Source: Aureispira sp964404215 (GTDB lineage: Bacteria > Bacteroidota > Bacteroidia > Chitinophagales > Saprospiraceae). Taken from it: a stretch of DNA of 64,000 nt. Under the pieces are notes generated by a model. It was not told the origin of the DNA and did not search any database. It worked only from the letters and a program-made list of their open reading frames with translations. Shown piece after piece: positions 1 to 8,330 of this stretch (positions within the stretch are counted from its first letter, which is position 1; every line of letters starts with the position of its first letter). The stretch spans positions 24,206-88,205 of the forward strand of contig CAYOJF010000004.1 in the NCBI GenBank assembly GCA_964404215.1. The letters run 5' to 3'. Position numbers and translations under genes: made by a program.

Positions 1-1281
1 CATGAGCCTTATCAACCCACCTCTATTATGTCAACAGGTACTAGTGCTATCGTGAGTTGGGATTCGGTTGATTCGACTAGTCAATATTATTACCAATACC
101 GAATAGTAGGTACTACTACTTGGACTACAGGAGCAGTGACAGATACTTTTGTCTTATTGAACAGCTTGTTGCAGTGTAGTCAGTATGAAATACAGGTTGC
201 TTCAGATTGTGATTCTACTAATTATTCAGAAAGTCTACGTTTTGAAACAGAAGATTGTTGTACTGCTCCTAGCAATATAACGATTACTCAAGAGGGATTA
301 ACTACGGCTAGTTTTAGTTGGGATACAGTAATATTAGCGAACAGCTATAGTGTAGAGTATAAGCGTAGAGATGATACGACTTGGACTAGTGTTGGAACAA
401 GCTTAGACAGTCTAAATTTGGTTGGTTTGGATAGTTGCACGGTATACGAGTTGCGGTTGTTATCCAATTGTGCTGTGAATATCAACAACTCTTATTCTTC
501 TACGACTATATTAGAAACAGATGGTTGTGGTTCTTGTTCCAAAGGGGCTTATTGTACTTCTGCAGGAACTAATACTAATGATGATTGGCTAGAACGAGTC
601 ACTTTTGGGAGCATCAATAATACTTCAGGAAATGATAATGGCTATAAATCTTTTGTGCAGGATAATATTACAACTACTGTAGCAAGGGGAGCAAATTACC
701 CAATTGATATTGACTTAGGTTTCAATACTGGTTTTTGGGCAACTAACTGGCGATTGAAAGTTTGGATTGATTATAATCAAGATGAATTTTTTGACCCTAA
801 TACAGAATTAGTCTATGACGCTGGGGCTATTAATACAGCTATCAGAAATCATACGGGAATGATTACGATACCAAGTGCCGCCCAAATGGGACGAACAAGA
901 ATGCGAGTGAGTATGAAATGGGGTAATACAGATCTTGCGGCTTGTGATAATCCTACTTATGGTGAGGTGGAAGATTATTGTATACTGATCGCAGGATTGA
1001 CTGATTTGACAAAAGTAATATCAACAGAGTCAACGACACTAGAGGTATACCCCAATCCATTCGATCGAAATATTTACTTAGATATTCATAGTGCTAAGAG
1101 GCAAGATGCTACTATTCAAATTGTTAATATTGCTGGGCAGCAATTGCTTAGACAACAGCAAAACTTGATAGCTGGTAGGCAGCAGATGACCTTAGATTTA
1201 CCTAAGGTAGCAGCTGGGGTCTATTTTTTGAAAATGCAAATGGGGGAAACCATACTGATTAAGAAAATAGTGAAGCAATAG
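1..1281 (+). CDS. T9SS cargo protein, FN3 + GEVED + sorting domain (5' partial)
   Basis: Secreted, probably cell-surface protein. The reading frame is open from base 1 (an in-frame ATG at 28 is not a convincing start), so the gene begins upstream of the window. Visible order: two fibronectin type III-like repeats (W-D-S-V..., Y-E-I/Y-E-L core strands, each ending in paired cysteines), then a GEVED domain ending in GEVEDYC, then a type A T9SS C-terminal domain beginning VYPNPF and ending with basic residues. The FN3 repeats suggest adhesion or spacing; no catalytic domain is visible in the part seen. Family assignment is firm, function unknown. Confidence 0.85.
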   Translation, partial: HEPYQPTSIMSTGTSAIVSWDSVDSTSQYYYQYRIVGTTTWTTGAVTDTFVLLNSLLQCSQYEIQVASDCDSTNYSESLRFETEDCCTAPSNITITQEGLTTASFSWDTVILANSYSVEYKRRDDTTWTSVGTSLDSLNLVGLDSCTVYELRLLSNCAVNINNSYSSTTILETDGCGSCSKGAYCTSAGTNTNDDWLERVTFGSINNTSGNDNGYKSFVQDNITTTVARGANYPIDIDLGFNTGFWATNWRLKVWIDYNQDEFFDPNTELVYDAGAINTAIRNHTGMITIPSAAQMGRTRMRVSMKWGNTDLAACDNPTYGEVEDYCILIAGLTDLTKVISTESTTLEVYPNPFDRNIYLDIHSAKRQDATIQIVNIAGQQLLRQQQNLIAGRQQMTLDLPKVAAGVYFLKMQMGETILIKKIVKQ

Positions 1282-1317
1282 ACGATTAATAAAAACAAAA
1301 CGTTAATTTTAGATGTA

Positions 1318-1484
1318 ATAAGTACTAGATCAAAAATAAGGATAGATAAAATCACAGAGATTTTTGCTATGTAATGAGGCAAAAAACGTAGGGATAGCCA
1401 TAGCTATCACGAGGCTTTTTAACAAAATTAGATACAAAAATATCGCTTGATTTTACTATTAATTATTTTTGATTTGGTACTTAT
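1318..1484. repeat. Palindromic MITE-like repeat, element 1
   Basis: An imperfect inverted repeat of about 167 bases. Left tip ATAAGTACTAGATCAAAAAT, right tip on the opposite strand ATAAGTACCAAATCAAAAAT. The centre is a tight inverted repeat around GATAGC/GCTATC. No open reading frame inside. The right tip is shared with the element near 63735, and the interior AAGCCTC...TGATAGC motif with the one at 63133. Reading is by eye; a long structured non-coding RNA or terminator is the alternative. Confidence 0.6.
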
Positions 1485-1498
1485 ATATTAATCAATGG

Positions 1499-1546
1499 CA
1501 AGTTTGGATGCTAGAGGTAGACTTAGATCTTTACCAGCTAAACTTG
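1499..1546. other. Imperfect hairpin upstream of a small membrane protein gene
   Basis: Stem CAAGTTT (1499-1505) pairs with AAACTTG (1540-1546), with inner GCT/AGC and GGTA/TACC pairings. No T run follows, so it does not look like a terminator. It lies 27 bases before the next gene and could be a leader structure. Function unknown. Confidence 0.35.
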
Positions 1547-1573
1547 TATTAGGCTCATAAAAATAATTAATCT

Positions 1574-2023
1574 ATGCAAATGATTCAAAAACTATCGATT
1601 TCTGTACTCTTATTATTCTTGACACTTTTTTTGACTTCGGCTTCTATCGCTCCTAAGACCATGGTAGAAAAGGCTCCTCCTGTCGAAAAAACAAAACTGA
1701 CGAAGAAAGCTGCTAAAAAACAGCTTAAACAACAAAAAAGAGTTTCTTACTTGAAAAATAAATTAGCGAAAGCTAAAACCGAAAAACAAAAAACACGCTT
1801 AAGGCAACGCATTGCTCAGAATGAAACAGGGCAAGCAATGGATATAGAAATCCTATCTATTATAGCATTAGTTTTTGCGTTTTTATTTGCTCCATTAGGG
1901 CTCGTATTAGCACTTATTGCTCTTAAAAGAGGTGGAGGACTAATCGCAGAGATTGCTTTTTGGGTCAGTTTGATCGTAATAGCAATTTATCTACTAATTA
2001 TCATCCTATCTATACTGAGATAA
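1574..2023 (+). CDS. Small signal-peptide protein with C-terminal hydrophobic hairpin
   Basis: 149 residues. An N-terminal hydrophobic segment (about residues 7-25) looks like a signal peptide or anchor; residues 35-85 are very rich in Lys, Gln and Ala and probably helical/coiled; residues 93-148 hold two membrane segments joined by a KRGGG turn, an arrangement common in small Bacteroidota proteins of DUF4190 type. ATG at 1580 (third residue) is an alternative start. Monocistronic, followed by a bidirectional terminator. Real gene likely, function unknown. Confidence 0.7.
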   Translation: MQMIQKLSISVLLLFLTLFLTSASIAPKTMVEKAPPVEKTKLTKKAAKKQLKQQKRVSYLKNKLAKAKTEKQKTRLRQRIAQNETGQAMDIEILSIIALVFAFLFAPLGLVLALIALKRGGGLIAEIAFWVSLIVIAIYLLIIILSILR

Positions 2024-2046
2024 TAGAACCTCTGATAGATACTTAA

Positions 2047-2086
2047 AAAAATGAGTCATTTCTTAATGTTGAAATGGCTCATTTTT
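2047..2086. terminator. Bidirectional intrinsic terminator
   Basis: Arms AAAAATGAGTCATTTC and GAAATGGCTCATTTTT around an 8-base loop, with a single mismatch pair, giving A/T tails on both strands. It sits between the convergent genes ending at 2023 and 2111 and can serve both. Confidence 0.85.
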
Positions 2087-2110
2087 AATGTTGAAACGTT
2101 AAGTAAGAAG

Positions 2111-2824
2111 TTATTTTCTTTTACGAACTTCATTTAACTTTTGCTTGAGTTCCTCCAATAATTTTTGTTGTTCACTTATAATCTCTTTTTGTTTAGTTTG
2201 CTCTGTAATGTTTTGCTCTATTGTTTTTTCTGATTCCTGTATACTTGTTTCGGCTTTGCGAATGATCTCTTGTTGTTTTTTGATATTATTCTCTTCAGCT
2301 AGTTTAGCTTGTTGTATGCTCTTGAGCTGGTCGGTATAGGCTACCAGTTGTTTTTCTTCTGTTTCAATTTGAGCTTCAATAATATCGGCGGATACCAATA
2401 ATCCAAAATCATAGAGTAATTTTTCGGCGATAACATAACGATCTGGATATTCTGACGAAGAAAGATAAACGACTCCCAGATTGAACCAAACAGCCAGTTC
2501 TGTACTTTCGTCTGATCTGTTGTATATCTTGGCAGTAATATCTATTGTGTTGTCACTCATTTCTTTGACGGTAGCATCATCAGAAAAGTATTCGTTGATT
2601 TTTCGGTTATATTTAGTTTTCCCCTTGAAGTTACGGACATATTTTCCCCACAGTTTATTGACTTTTTTATAAGAGGTATTAGGGAGTTTTAGGATTAGAG
2701 CATTGGCACTACCTTTGTCCATGGAGCGAGTTTCTTCTTGTATAGTAATATCGACTTGTGCGGCAAGTGAAATTGAAGACAAGCAAAATAAAAATAAAAG
2801 ACTAAGTTGATAGATAGATTGCAT
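2111..2824 (-). CDS. Periplasmic/secreted coiled-coil protein of unknown function
   Basis: 237 residues. Residues 1-22 form a clear signal peptide ending near AAQ. Residues 25-125 are a mixed alpha/beta domain I do not recognise; residues 150-237 are a long charged coiled coil rich in Glu, Gln and Lys. It is followed on the same strand by nothing, and preceded by the LapA-like gene 24 bases upstream, so the two may be co-transcribed. No enzymatic motif visible. Confidence 0.75.
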   Translation of the reverse strand: MQSIYQLSLLFLFCLSSISLAAQVDITIQEETRSMDKGSANALILKLPNTSYKKVNKLWGKYVRNFKGKTKYNRKINEYFSDDATVKEMSDNTIDITAKIYNRSDESTELAVWFNLGVVYLSSSEYPDRYVIAEKLLYDFGLLVSADIIEAQIETEEKQLVAYTDQLKSIQQAKLAEENNIKKQQEIIRKAETSIQESEKTIEQNITEQTKQKEIISEQQKLLEELKQKLNEVRKRK

Positions 2825-2847
2825 TGGTTGATGTTTAATTTTGTTTA

Positions 2848-3150
2848 TTATGCTTCTTTAGACGTATCGTTTAGTGTAGAAGACACTTCTTCTTGAATTT
2901 TTTTATTCTTTTTTTCGTTCGTAATTCGACTGTAGCTAGAGGAGAACCACCCCATAAATAGAATCCACAATACAGTCAATACGCCCATGACGTAGGCAAT
3001 AAATATCCAAGCACTCAAGGGAAGTTCTATTTCTTTCCCCCAAAAACTAAGGATAGTAGGAGCACTGTTTTCAAAAATTATAATTAGAAATAGTAATAGA
3101 ATAATAATAGAAACAATTATTTTGAATCGAAGAAACCATTTTTTGAACAT
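2848..3150 (-). CDS. LapA/DUF1049-like small inner-membrane protein
   Basis: 100 residues with two membrane segments (about 10-28 and 43-68) and a charged C-terminal tail. The pattern, including ENSAPTILSFWG between the helices, resembles the lipopolysaccharide assembly protein A (LapA, DUF1049) fold. LapA acts with LapB in LPS assembly in proteobacteria; whether that role holds here is inference. Divergent from the DUF4230 gene at 3213 with only 62 bases between. Confidence 0.7.
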   Translation of the reverse strand: MFKKWFLRFKIIVSIIILLLFLIIIFENSAPTILSFWGKEIELPLSAWIFIAYVMGVLTVLWILFMGWFSSSYSRITNEKKNKKIQEEVSSTLNDTSKEA

Positions 3151-3212
3151 TCTAAGGTTTTTTTAGTGATAAAGTCAATCAAGTTTAGCTATAAAAATAA
3201 AACAAAAAGAAT

Positions 3213-3890
3213 ATGAAATTAGTAGATTCACTAGGTTTTCTGATAGTGGGAGCTATATTAGGTGTGTGGGCGTATACAACGTATTTTCAGGGGAGCAAAA
3301 AAACAAGCGATCCTATGCCTGATGTTAATCAAAGTATTTTATTAGAGCGAATCAATAAAGTAACAAAAATGATAACAGTGGAAGGCGAGTTTTCTAATAT
3401 TCATGAATACAACGATTCTTACTGGGCAGATGTTTCGATGCTTCGTAAGAAAGCTATTGTGAAGGTTGATGCCAAGGTATCGGTTGGGTATGATCTTCGC
3501 AAGGCAAATTTTGAAGTAGATGCTGAGCGTAAGGTTCTGCGAGTAAGAAACTTACCAGCACCTGAAGTATTGGCAATTGATCATGATTTGCAGTATTATG
3601 ATATACAAGAGGGAATGTTCAATAGTTTTACAGAACAAGAATTGTCTAGTATAGGGTCTGTAGCTAAGAAAAAATTAAGAAAAGCAGTAGAGCAGGGACC
3701 ATTGATGGAAAAGGCAAAGGAAGAGGGCATAGAGAGCCTAGAGATTATTAAACTATTGGTAGAACAAGCAGGGTGGCGTTTTGAAGTGCAAAATGATATT
3801 GTCCCACCTACGGCACTAGATCAGCAGATAGATACACCGGTTAATATACCACAGCCATTGGAGGTGAGTAGGGATACTTTGTTGAACTAA
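3213..3890 (+). CDS. DUF4230 family protein
   Basis: 225 residues. A short N-terminal membrane anchor (about 8-25) is followed by the DUF4230 domain (about 50-190): ITVEGEFSN, a Y-D-L-R-K beta strand, then V-R-N-L-P-A-P-E and a helical C-terminal part ending FEVQ. DUF4230 proteins are membrane-anchored and of unknown function. The last 30 residues are low-complexity. Confident family call, no role proposed. Confidence 0.85.
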   Translation: MKLVDSLGFLIVGAILGVWAYTTYFQGSKKTSDPMPDVNQSILLERINKVTKMITVEGEFSNIHEYNDSYWADVSMLRKKAIVKVDAKVSVGYDLRKANFEVDAERKVLRVRNLPAPEVLAIDHDLQYYDIQEGMFNSFTEQELSSIGSVAKKKLRKAVEQGPLMEKAKEEGIESLEIIKLLVEQAGWRFEVQNDIVPPTALDQQIDTPVNIPQPLEVSRDTLLN

Positions 3891-3909
3891 GATTGTTTTA
3901 TTATCTTTG
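3878..3909 (+). promoter_or_regulatory. Bacteroidota-type promoter for the HAD gene
   Basis: TTTG at 3878-3881, 20 bases, then TATCTTTG at 3902-3909, matching TTTG/TAnnTTTG. It overlaps the end of the preceding gene and lies 33 bases before the ATG at 3942. A small inverted repeat TTGAT/ATCAA follows in the leader. Confidence 0.65.
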
Positions 3910-3941
3910 TTGATCAGTAATCAACAAAAATCAATTATCTC

Positions 3942-4364
3942 ATGAGTAAACAATTAAATGAAGCTAAAGGAGTAGACGGCATCGCTGTAAGTCCTGTATT
4001 GCCAGAAGGAGTAAAAAATTTCCTGATTGATATAGATGGTACTATTACTGAAGATGTACCAAATGAAGAACCTGAGCGTATGCTAACTTGTGAGCCTTTT
4101 CCAGACGCACTTGAGATTATAAATAAATGGTATGAAGAGGGACATCAAATTTGTTTTTTCACCTCTAGAACAGAAGAACATCGTGTAGTGACTGAAGAGT
4201 GGCTAGTGAAATATGGTTTTGCTTATCACAGTTTATTGATGGGCAAACCAAGGGGGGGGAATTATCATTGGATAGATAATCACATGGTGAAGGCAACTCG
4301 ATTCAAAGGTAAATTTACAGAGCTGGTTGTTAAAGAGAAAAAAATAGAAGTCTTCCAAAAATAA
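3942..4364 (+). CDS. HAD-family phosphatase-like protein
   Basis: 140 residues. Motif I is IDIDGTIT (D-x-D nucleophile and acid), motif II FFTSRTEEH, and a late G-K-P-R-G-G then W-I-D-N occupies the motif III/IV region. Very short HAD with no cap, as in a Bacteroidota group often annotated as phosphoheptose isomerase-like or LNS2-like. Substrate unknown. The coding sequence includes a G8 run near 4252, worth remembering if an assembly frameshift is suspected. Own promoter upstream. Confidence 0.8.
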   Translation: MSKQLNEAKGVDGIAVSPVLPEGVKNFLIDIDGTITEDVPNEEPERMLTCEPFPDALEIINKWYEEGHQICFFTSRTEEHRVVTEEWLVKYGFAYHSLLMGKPRGGNYHWIDNHMVKATRFKGKFTELVVKEKKIEVFQK

Positions 4365-4412
4365 GGATAACTAGAATTATAGGTGTCTTTTTTAGAAATA
4401 TTCTACAAATGA

Positions 4413-4444
4413 TTTGATTAGTTGGAATAGAATGTTTAAATTTG
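4413..4444 (+). promoter_or_regulatory. Promoter for rpmH
   Basis: TTTG at 4413-4416, 20 bases, TAAATTTG at 4437-4444, a good match to the Bacteroidota consensus. It gives a leader of about 40 bases before the rpmH ATG. Confidence 0.65.
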
Positions 4445-4487
4445 TCGCCGCTTTAAAAATAAAAGAAAGATATAAAATCTAAAGATA

Positions 4488-4646
4488 ATGAAACGTACAT
4501 TTCAACCTTCAAACCGTAAACGTAAAAACAAACACGGTTTCCGTGATCGTATGAGTAGTAAAAACGGTCGTAAATTATTAGCACGTCGTCGTAAGAAAGG
4601 ACGTAAAAAATTGACTGTTTCTGACGAGAAACGTGGTCTGAAGTAA
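4488..4646 (+). CDS. rpmH: 50S ribosomal protein L34
   Basis: 52 residues starting MKRTFQPSNRKRKNKHGF, the diagnostic L34 N-terminus, followed by FRDRM and a run of Arg/Lys, ending LK. Full length for Bacteroidota L34. Structural protein of the large subunit near the 5' end of 23S rRNA. It opens the usual rpmH-rnpA-yidD group; a terminator lies between it and rnpA, so rnpA probably depends on read-through or its own start site. Confidence 0.97.
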   Translation: MKRTFQPSNRKRKNKHGFRDRMSSKNGRKLLARRRKKGRKKLTVSDEKRGLK

Positions 4647-4695
4647 GCGAAAGCATTCTGACTATTGTATGCACTAAGTGTTTACAATGCAAATT

Positions 4696-4729
4696 TTCGT
4701 CTAGCTCTATTGTAGTTAGACGAATTTTT
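4696..4729 (+). terminator. Terminator after rpmH
   Basis: Stem TTCGTCTA/TAGACGAA with a 13-base loop followed by five T. Located 50 bases after rpmH, so full-length rpmH message may be uncoupled from rnpA. Confidence 0.7.
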
Positions 4730-4798
4730 GTTGTTGGATGATAGTCAATAATCAATAATTGAGCTTATTTACTTATTCAAATAACTTTATCCATCTCC

Positions 4799-5209
4799 AT
4801 GCAACAGTCTTTTCATTTTCGAAAAGAAAATAGACTAAAAAGTCGAAAACAAATAAGTGCTTTATTTAGTGATAGACGTACAGTAGGGGCATATCCTTTA
4901 CGAATTTTTTATAGGTTAGTTCCGATTGAAGAAGCACCTGCTCTTGTTCAAATAGGGTTTAGTGTTTCTAAACGAACTTTCAAGCAAGCAGTAAAACGTA
5001 ATCACTACAAACGACTTATGCGAGAAGCTTATCGATTACATCAGCATGATCTAAATGATTTTTTATCTAATCAGAATCAAGCTATTCAATTGATGCTGCT
5101 GTATGTGGGTAAAGAACCTAATGATTATCAAGTGGTTTGTACAAAATACTTGCAGGTAATCGAAAAGTTAAAAAAAGAACTATTGGTATGTCTATCCTCC
5201 GAAAAATAA
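4799..5209 (+). CDS. rnpA: Ribonuclease P protein component
   Basis: 136 residues. Basic protein subunit of RNase P, which removes 5' leaders from pre-tRNAs. Conserved features visible: F-x-K-x-x-R-L near the N-terminus (RKENRLKSR), GFSVSKR, and the RNR-type helix AVKRNHYKRLMREAYR. Length normal. The 3' end overlaps the start of yidD by 22 bases in another frame, indicating translational coupling. The cognate RNA gene rnpB was not found in the window. Confidence 0.95.
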   Translation: MQQSFHFRKENRLKSRKQISALFSDRRTVGAYPLRIFYRLVPIEEAPALVQIGFSVSKRTFKQAVKRNHYKRLMREAYRLHQHDLNDFLSNQNQAIQLMLLYVGKEPNDYQVVCTKYLQVIEKLKKELLVCLSSEK

Positions 5210-5439
5210 TCTTTTTTCCCGTAACCCTATTGAGTTGGGTCTTTATAGGGTTGATTCGGTTTTATCAGTTAGCTCTATCACCAATACTTCCTTCGGCATG
5301 CCGATACACACCTACTTGTTCGCAATACACTTTGGAAGCGATCAAAAAGCATGGACCTTTCAAAGGGGGATATTTGGGAGCACGTCGAATATTGAGGTGT
5401 AACCCTTGGGGAGGACATGGACATGATCCTGTGCCTTAG
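5188..5439 (+). CDS. yidD: Membrane protein insertion efficiency factor YidD
   Basis: 83 residues from the ATG at 5188 (MSILRKIIFF); a longer reading frame from 5137 would add residues absent from the family, so this start is preferred. Amphipathic N-terminal membrane segment, then LSPILPSACRYTPTCSQY with the conserved cysteines and the late G-G-x-x-x-A-R-R-I-L-R-C-N-P-W motif. YidD assists the YidC insertase. No yidC follows here; a lipoprotein gene does. Confidence 0.95.
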   Translation: MSILRKIIFFPVTLLSWVFIGLIRFYQLALSPILPSACRYTPTCSQYTLEAIKKHGPFKGGYLGARRILRCNPWGGHGHDPVP

Positions 5440-5483
5440 GGAGTAATACTTATTTTTAGCAACTACCAAAATTATCTATCTAC

Positions 5484-5508
5484 TTAGAGCATGTTTTAAC
5501 ATGCCCTT
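5484..5508. repeat. Short palindrome matching tips of the 63 kb repeat
   Basis: GCATGTT-TT-AACATGC with flanks TTAGAGCATGTTT on the left and ACATGCCCTTA on the right. The left 13 bases are identical to the left tip of the long inverted repeat at 63131. It looks like two tips joined without the interior: a deletion derivative, an empty target site, or just a terminator-like hairpin for yidD. Confidence 0.4.
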
Positions 5509-5524
5509 ATAATTATAGTCTCAG

Positions 5525-5851
5525 ATGATGAAAATTTATCCATTAAGTATTTGTTGTACCCTAATAATGGTGCTACTCATGAGCTGCGGAGGTCATTCAG
5601 CAGATGAATACGCAGATCGTTTTTGTGGATGCTCTGTAGAGTTGGCAAAAGCCCATATTCAGTTGAATAACAAATTGATTAGCCCCGAAACTTTTCGTGC
5701 TATAGAAGCAGAACAAGAAATTTGTATGGGGGAGGATGACCCTTTGAGAGCACTAGAAGATTCGCCAGAAGAGCAAGAACTGTTTCAGATGGAATTTGTA
5801 CAAGCGTTAGAGAAAAAATGTCCTGCTATAGCTAGAGATATGGGGTTCTAG
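5525..5851 (+). CDS. Small lipoprotein, Cys-rich
   Basis: 108 residues. Signal peptide with lipobox LLMSC (Cys at about residue 21), so a lipid-anchored envelope protein. The mature part has FCGCS and further single cysteines (ICMGE, KKCPA), which could form disulfides or bind metal. ATG at 5528 (second residue) is equally possible. No family recognised; similar short Cys-containing lipoproteins occur at 53706. Confidence 0.75.
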   Translation: MMKIYPLSICCTLIMVLLMSCGGHSADEYADRFCGCSVELAKAHIQLNNKLISPETFRAIEAEQEICMGEDDPLRALEDSPEEQELFQMEFVQALEKKCPAIARDMGF

Positions 5852-5940
5852 ATATGCTCTTAGCGTATATTTTAAAATCCAAGTAGTGCTAGTTTTTTTA
5901 GCAAAAAACAACTTTTTCTCTAAATAAACAATAATAATAT

Positions 5941-6534
5941 ATGCCTATTTTTGGTAAAAACTATCTTAAGTTGACTGGTTGGAAGCTAGAAGGAGCTGCT
6001 CCTCCAGAAGTATTCGATAAATGTGTCATGATTTGTGCCCCTCATACCACTAATTGGGATTTTCCAACTACCGTAGCAATCATGAATAGTCTAGGTGTAG
6101 ACGCAAAATATGCGGTCAAAAAGGAGCTAATGAAGTTTCCTCTAGGGATCATTTTGGGCAAAATGGGATGTATTCCTATCAATAGAAAACCAAGGAAAGA
6201 GGGAGAGAAAAGGCAAAGTACGGTTGATGCCATTGCGGATTTGTTTAATCAACATGACAAACTTTGTCTAATGATAGCGGCGGAGGGAACTCGTTCTTTA
6301 CGCACAGAGTGGAAAACAGGGTTTTATTACATTGCCCTAAAGGCTAAAGTGCCCATCTGTCTTGGTTATTTGGATTATCCCTCCAAAACAGGCGGAATCC
6401 GCAAGGTGGTTTATCCTACAGGAGATATTGACACAGATATGCGAGAAATTATGGACTTTTTTAGTGATAAGACGGGGCTTTATCCACAAAATTTTAGTGT
6501 TGACCAACGGTATGCCCCTGGTCAACCAAAGTAG
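5941..6534 (+). CDS. PlsC-like 1-acyl-glycerophosphate acyltransferase family
   Basis: 197 residues. Acyltransferase motif I as PHTTNWD (H-x4-D catalytic pair), motif II region GCIPINRKPR, motif III AAEGTRS, and a following Lys-rich patch with GFYYIALKAKVPI, all as in the PlsC superfamily. Shorter than typical PlsC and lacking a long N-terminal membrane segment, as in a Bacteroidota subgroup acting on phospholipid or ornithine-lipid precursors; exact substrate unknown. Confidence 0.88.
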   Translation: MPIFGKNYLKLTGWKLEGAAPPEVFDKCVMICAPHTTNWDFPTTVAIMNSLGVDAKYAVKKELMKFPLGIILGKMGCIPINRKPRKEGEKRQSTVDAIADLFNQHDKLCLMIAAEGTRSLRTEWKTGFYYIALKAKVPICLGYLDYPSKTGGIRKVVYPTGDIDTDMREIMDFFSDKTGLYPQNFSVDQRYAPGQPK

Positions 6535-6565
6535 TTGAATAGATAAATACATAAATAATAGTACT

Positions 6566-7492
6566 ATGCGACTACAAGGTTTTTTCATTTTTATGGTATC
6601 ATCTTTATTGTTACTACAATCAGCTTGTAATTCTACTTCCAATTCTTCATTTTCGACTATGCAAGATGTTTCTTTGCCCTATAAGTTGCGTGAACCAGAT
6701 GAGACTTTCAAACTATCCGATAAATTGAAAGAAATATCTGGAATTACTTGCTATAAGAAAAAATACATAGTTGCGGTACAGGATGAAAAGGGAAAATTAT
6801 TTTTGATTAACCGTAAGAATGGGGAGATTAAGAAAAAGATCACTTTTTCTGCTGATGGTGATTATGAAGATGTCGTATTGGTAGGTGATTTATTATATGC
6901 TGTTCGTTCCGATGGTGTTTTGTTTGAGATTAGTGATTGGCGAGATGAAGATAAAATCACCACCAAAGTATTAGATACTAATTTGGGAGAAATGAATGAT
7001 ACGGAAGGAATCACTTATCATGCTCCTAGTAATGCACTGTGGGTAGCTTGCAAGGCATCAGGTAAAATAGGAGAGCAGGAACATGGCTATCGCTCCGTTT
7101 ACCAGTTTGAACTGGATACGATGGCTTTTGATGTAGAGCCTGTTTTTACAATCTCTCGCAAACAGTTCAAGCAGTATCTTAAGAAAATAAAAGGAACAGA
7201 GACGTATGATCCGCTCAAAAGAGAAATGAAAGAGGCAAAGAAAGATATGCCGATTCGCCCAGCAGCTATTGCCATACACCCTAAGAGTAATGATATTTAT
7301 ATTTTGTCTGCCGTTGGCAATATGTTATTGGTGCTCAATGCAGGAAAAGAGATTAGAAGTATTAGTTATCTTTCTCCTGACCAGTACGAACAACCAGAAG
7401 GGATCACCTTTGATAAAGATGCCAATCTTTATATTGCTTCCGAAGGACGCAAAAAAAAGGCACGTTTATATCGGTTTGATTACCAAAAGTAG
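6566..7492 (+). CDS. SdiA-regulated-domain lipoprotein (beta-propeller)
   Basis: 308 residues. Lipobox LLQSAC near residue 20. The mature protein matches the SdiA-regulated family: LKEISGITCYKKKYIVAVQDE, then GDYEDVVLVGDLLYAV, NDTEGITYH and a terminal QPEGITFDKDANLYIASEG, repeats of a five/six-bladed propeller resembling esterase-like phytase folds. Probably an outer-membrane-facing lipoprotein; ligand unknown. Convergent with the phosphatase at 7502 with only 9 bases between stops. Confidence 0.85.
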   Translation: MRLQGFFIFMVSSLLLLQSACNSTSNSSFSTMQDVSLPYKLREPDETFKLSDKLKEISGITCYKKKYIVAVQDEKGKLFLINRKNGEIKKKITFSADGDYEDVVLVGDLLYAVRSDGVLFEISDWRDEDKITTKVLDTNLGEMNDTEGITYHAPSNALWVACKASGKIGEQEHGYRSVYQFELDTMAFDVEPVFTISRKQFKQYLKKIKGTETYDPLKREMKEAKKDMPIRPAAIAIHPKSNDIYILSAVGNMLLVLNAGKEIRSISYLSPDQYEQPEGITFDKDANLYIASEGRKKKARLYRFDYQK

Positions 7493-7501
7493 AATGCTAC
7501 A

Positions 7502-8194
7502 CTAAGTATAGGCCGTATAATTAAATTTAGTTTGTATTAGCCTACCTTCACTATGTTTACTTGTATCCAAGACGAACTCTTGAATAGCACAGTTTGGAGG
7601 TTGAGGCAACCCTAGAATCTCTTTTTCAGAAAGGTGTTCAAATATAGACTTGAATAATACATAGGGAACCTGATGGGCAACAATCAAAACATTTTTTCCA
7701 GCATAATCTCTACTTAGTTTCGACAAGAAACTGTAGATTCTATTCAATACATCGAGATAATTTTCTCCTCTAGGCAATCTATAGTAGAATTTTCCGTCTC
7801 TTTCTCTATCCATATATTCTTCTGGATACTGAGTCTTAATTTCTTCCTTTGAATAACCATGTAGACGCCCAAATTCCTTCTCTCGGAGTCTAAAGTCAGG
7901 GTGAGTCGTCAGAGGGTAACCCAATACATTGGTGATTTCTGTCGCAGTTTGTACAGCCCTACGATATGGAGATACAAAACAGATGTCAAAAGCAGGAGTA
8001 CTGGCTAAGTATAGTCCTGTTTTTTGAGCTTGCTCTATTCCTTTTTTAGTCAATTGGATATCTGCATCGCGTATTTTTTTTTGTTGTGCCAAAACACCAT
8101 CCAAATCATTTTGAAATAAATCTAAAGCAACATTTTGCTCTGATTCGCCGTGTCTAATAATTGTTAACCGAGTAGGCCATTTAAGGGTAGTCAT
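7502..8194 (-). CDS. Histidine phosphatase family protein
   Basis: 230 residues from the ATG at 8194 (MTTLKWPTRLTIIRHGE). The upstream in-frame ATG at 8251 would add 19 unrelated residues. Catalytic motif IRHGESEQN with the phospho-accepting His, SPYRRAVQTA, the EKEFGRLHG region, and the second catalytic His in VAHQVPY. Phosphoglycerate-mutase-like branch; small-molecule phosphatase or mutase, substrate not predictable. Confidence 0.9.
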   Translation of the reverse strand: MTTLKWPTRLTIIRHGESEQNVALDLFQNDLDGVLAQQKKIRDADIQLTKKGIEQAQKTGLYLASTPAFDICFVSPYRRAVQTATEITNVLGYPLTTHPDFRLREKEFGRLHGYSKEEIKTQYPEEYMDRERDGKFYYRLPRGENYLDVLNRIYSFLSKLSRDYAGKNVLIVAHQVPYVLFKSIFEHLSEKEILGLPQPPNCAIQEFVLDTSKHSEGRLIQTKFNYTAYT

Positions 8195-8330
8195 GGAAAG
8201 TATATTTTTTAAGTGAATGCAACCCCTAGCATATGGAATACTTGGAGGCATGAAAGTTAGAGGTAAGAGTATGTTTACAGTGTATTAAATATGCTCGCAT
8301 GGAACAATATCGTTGTAGTTTACTGGCTAT

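Noticed and set aside
4453..4755. Minus-strand 100-codon open frame
   Set aside because: It is the antisense of rpmH and its terminator; no family or signal features.
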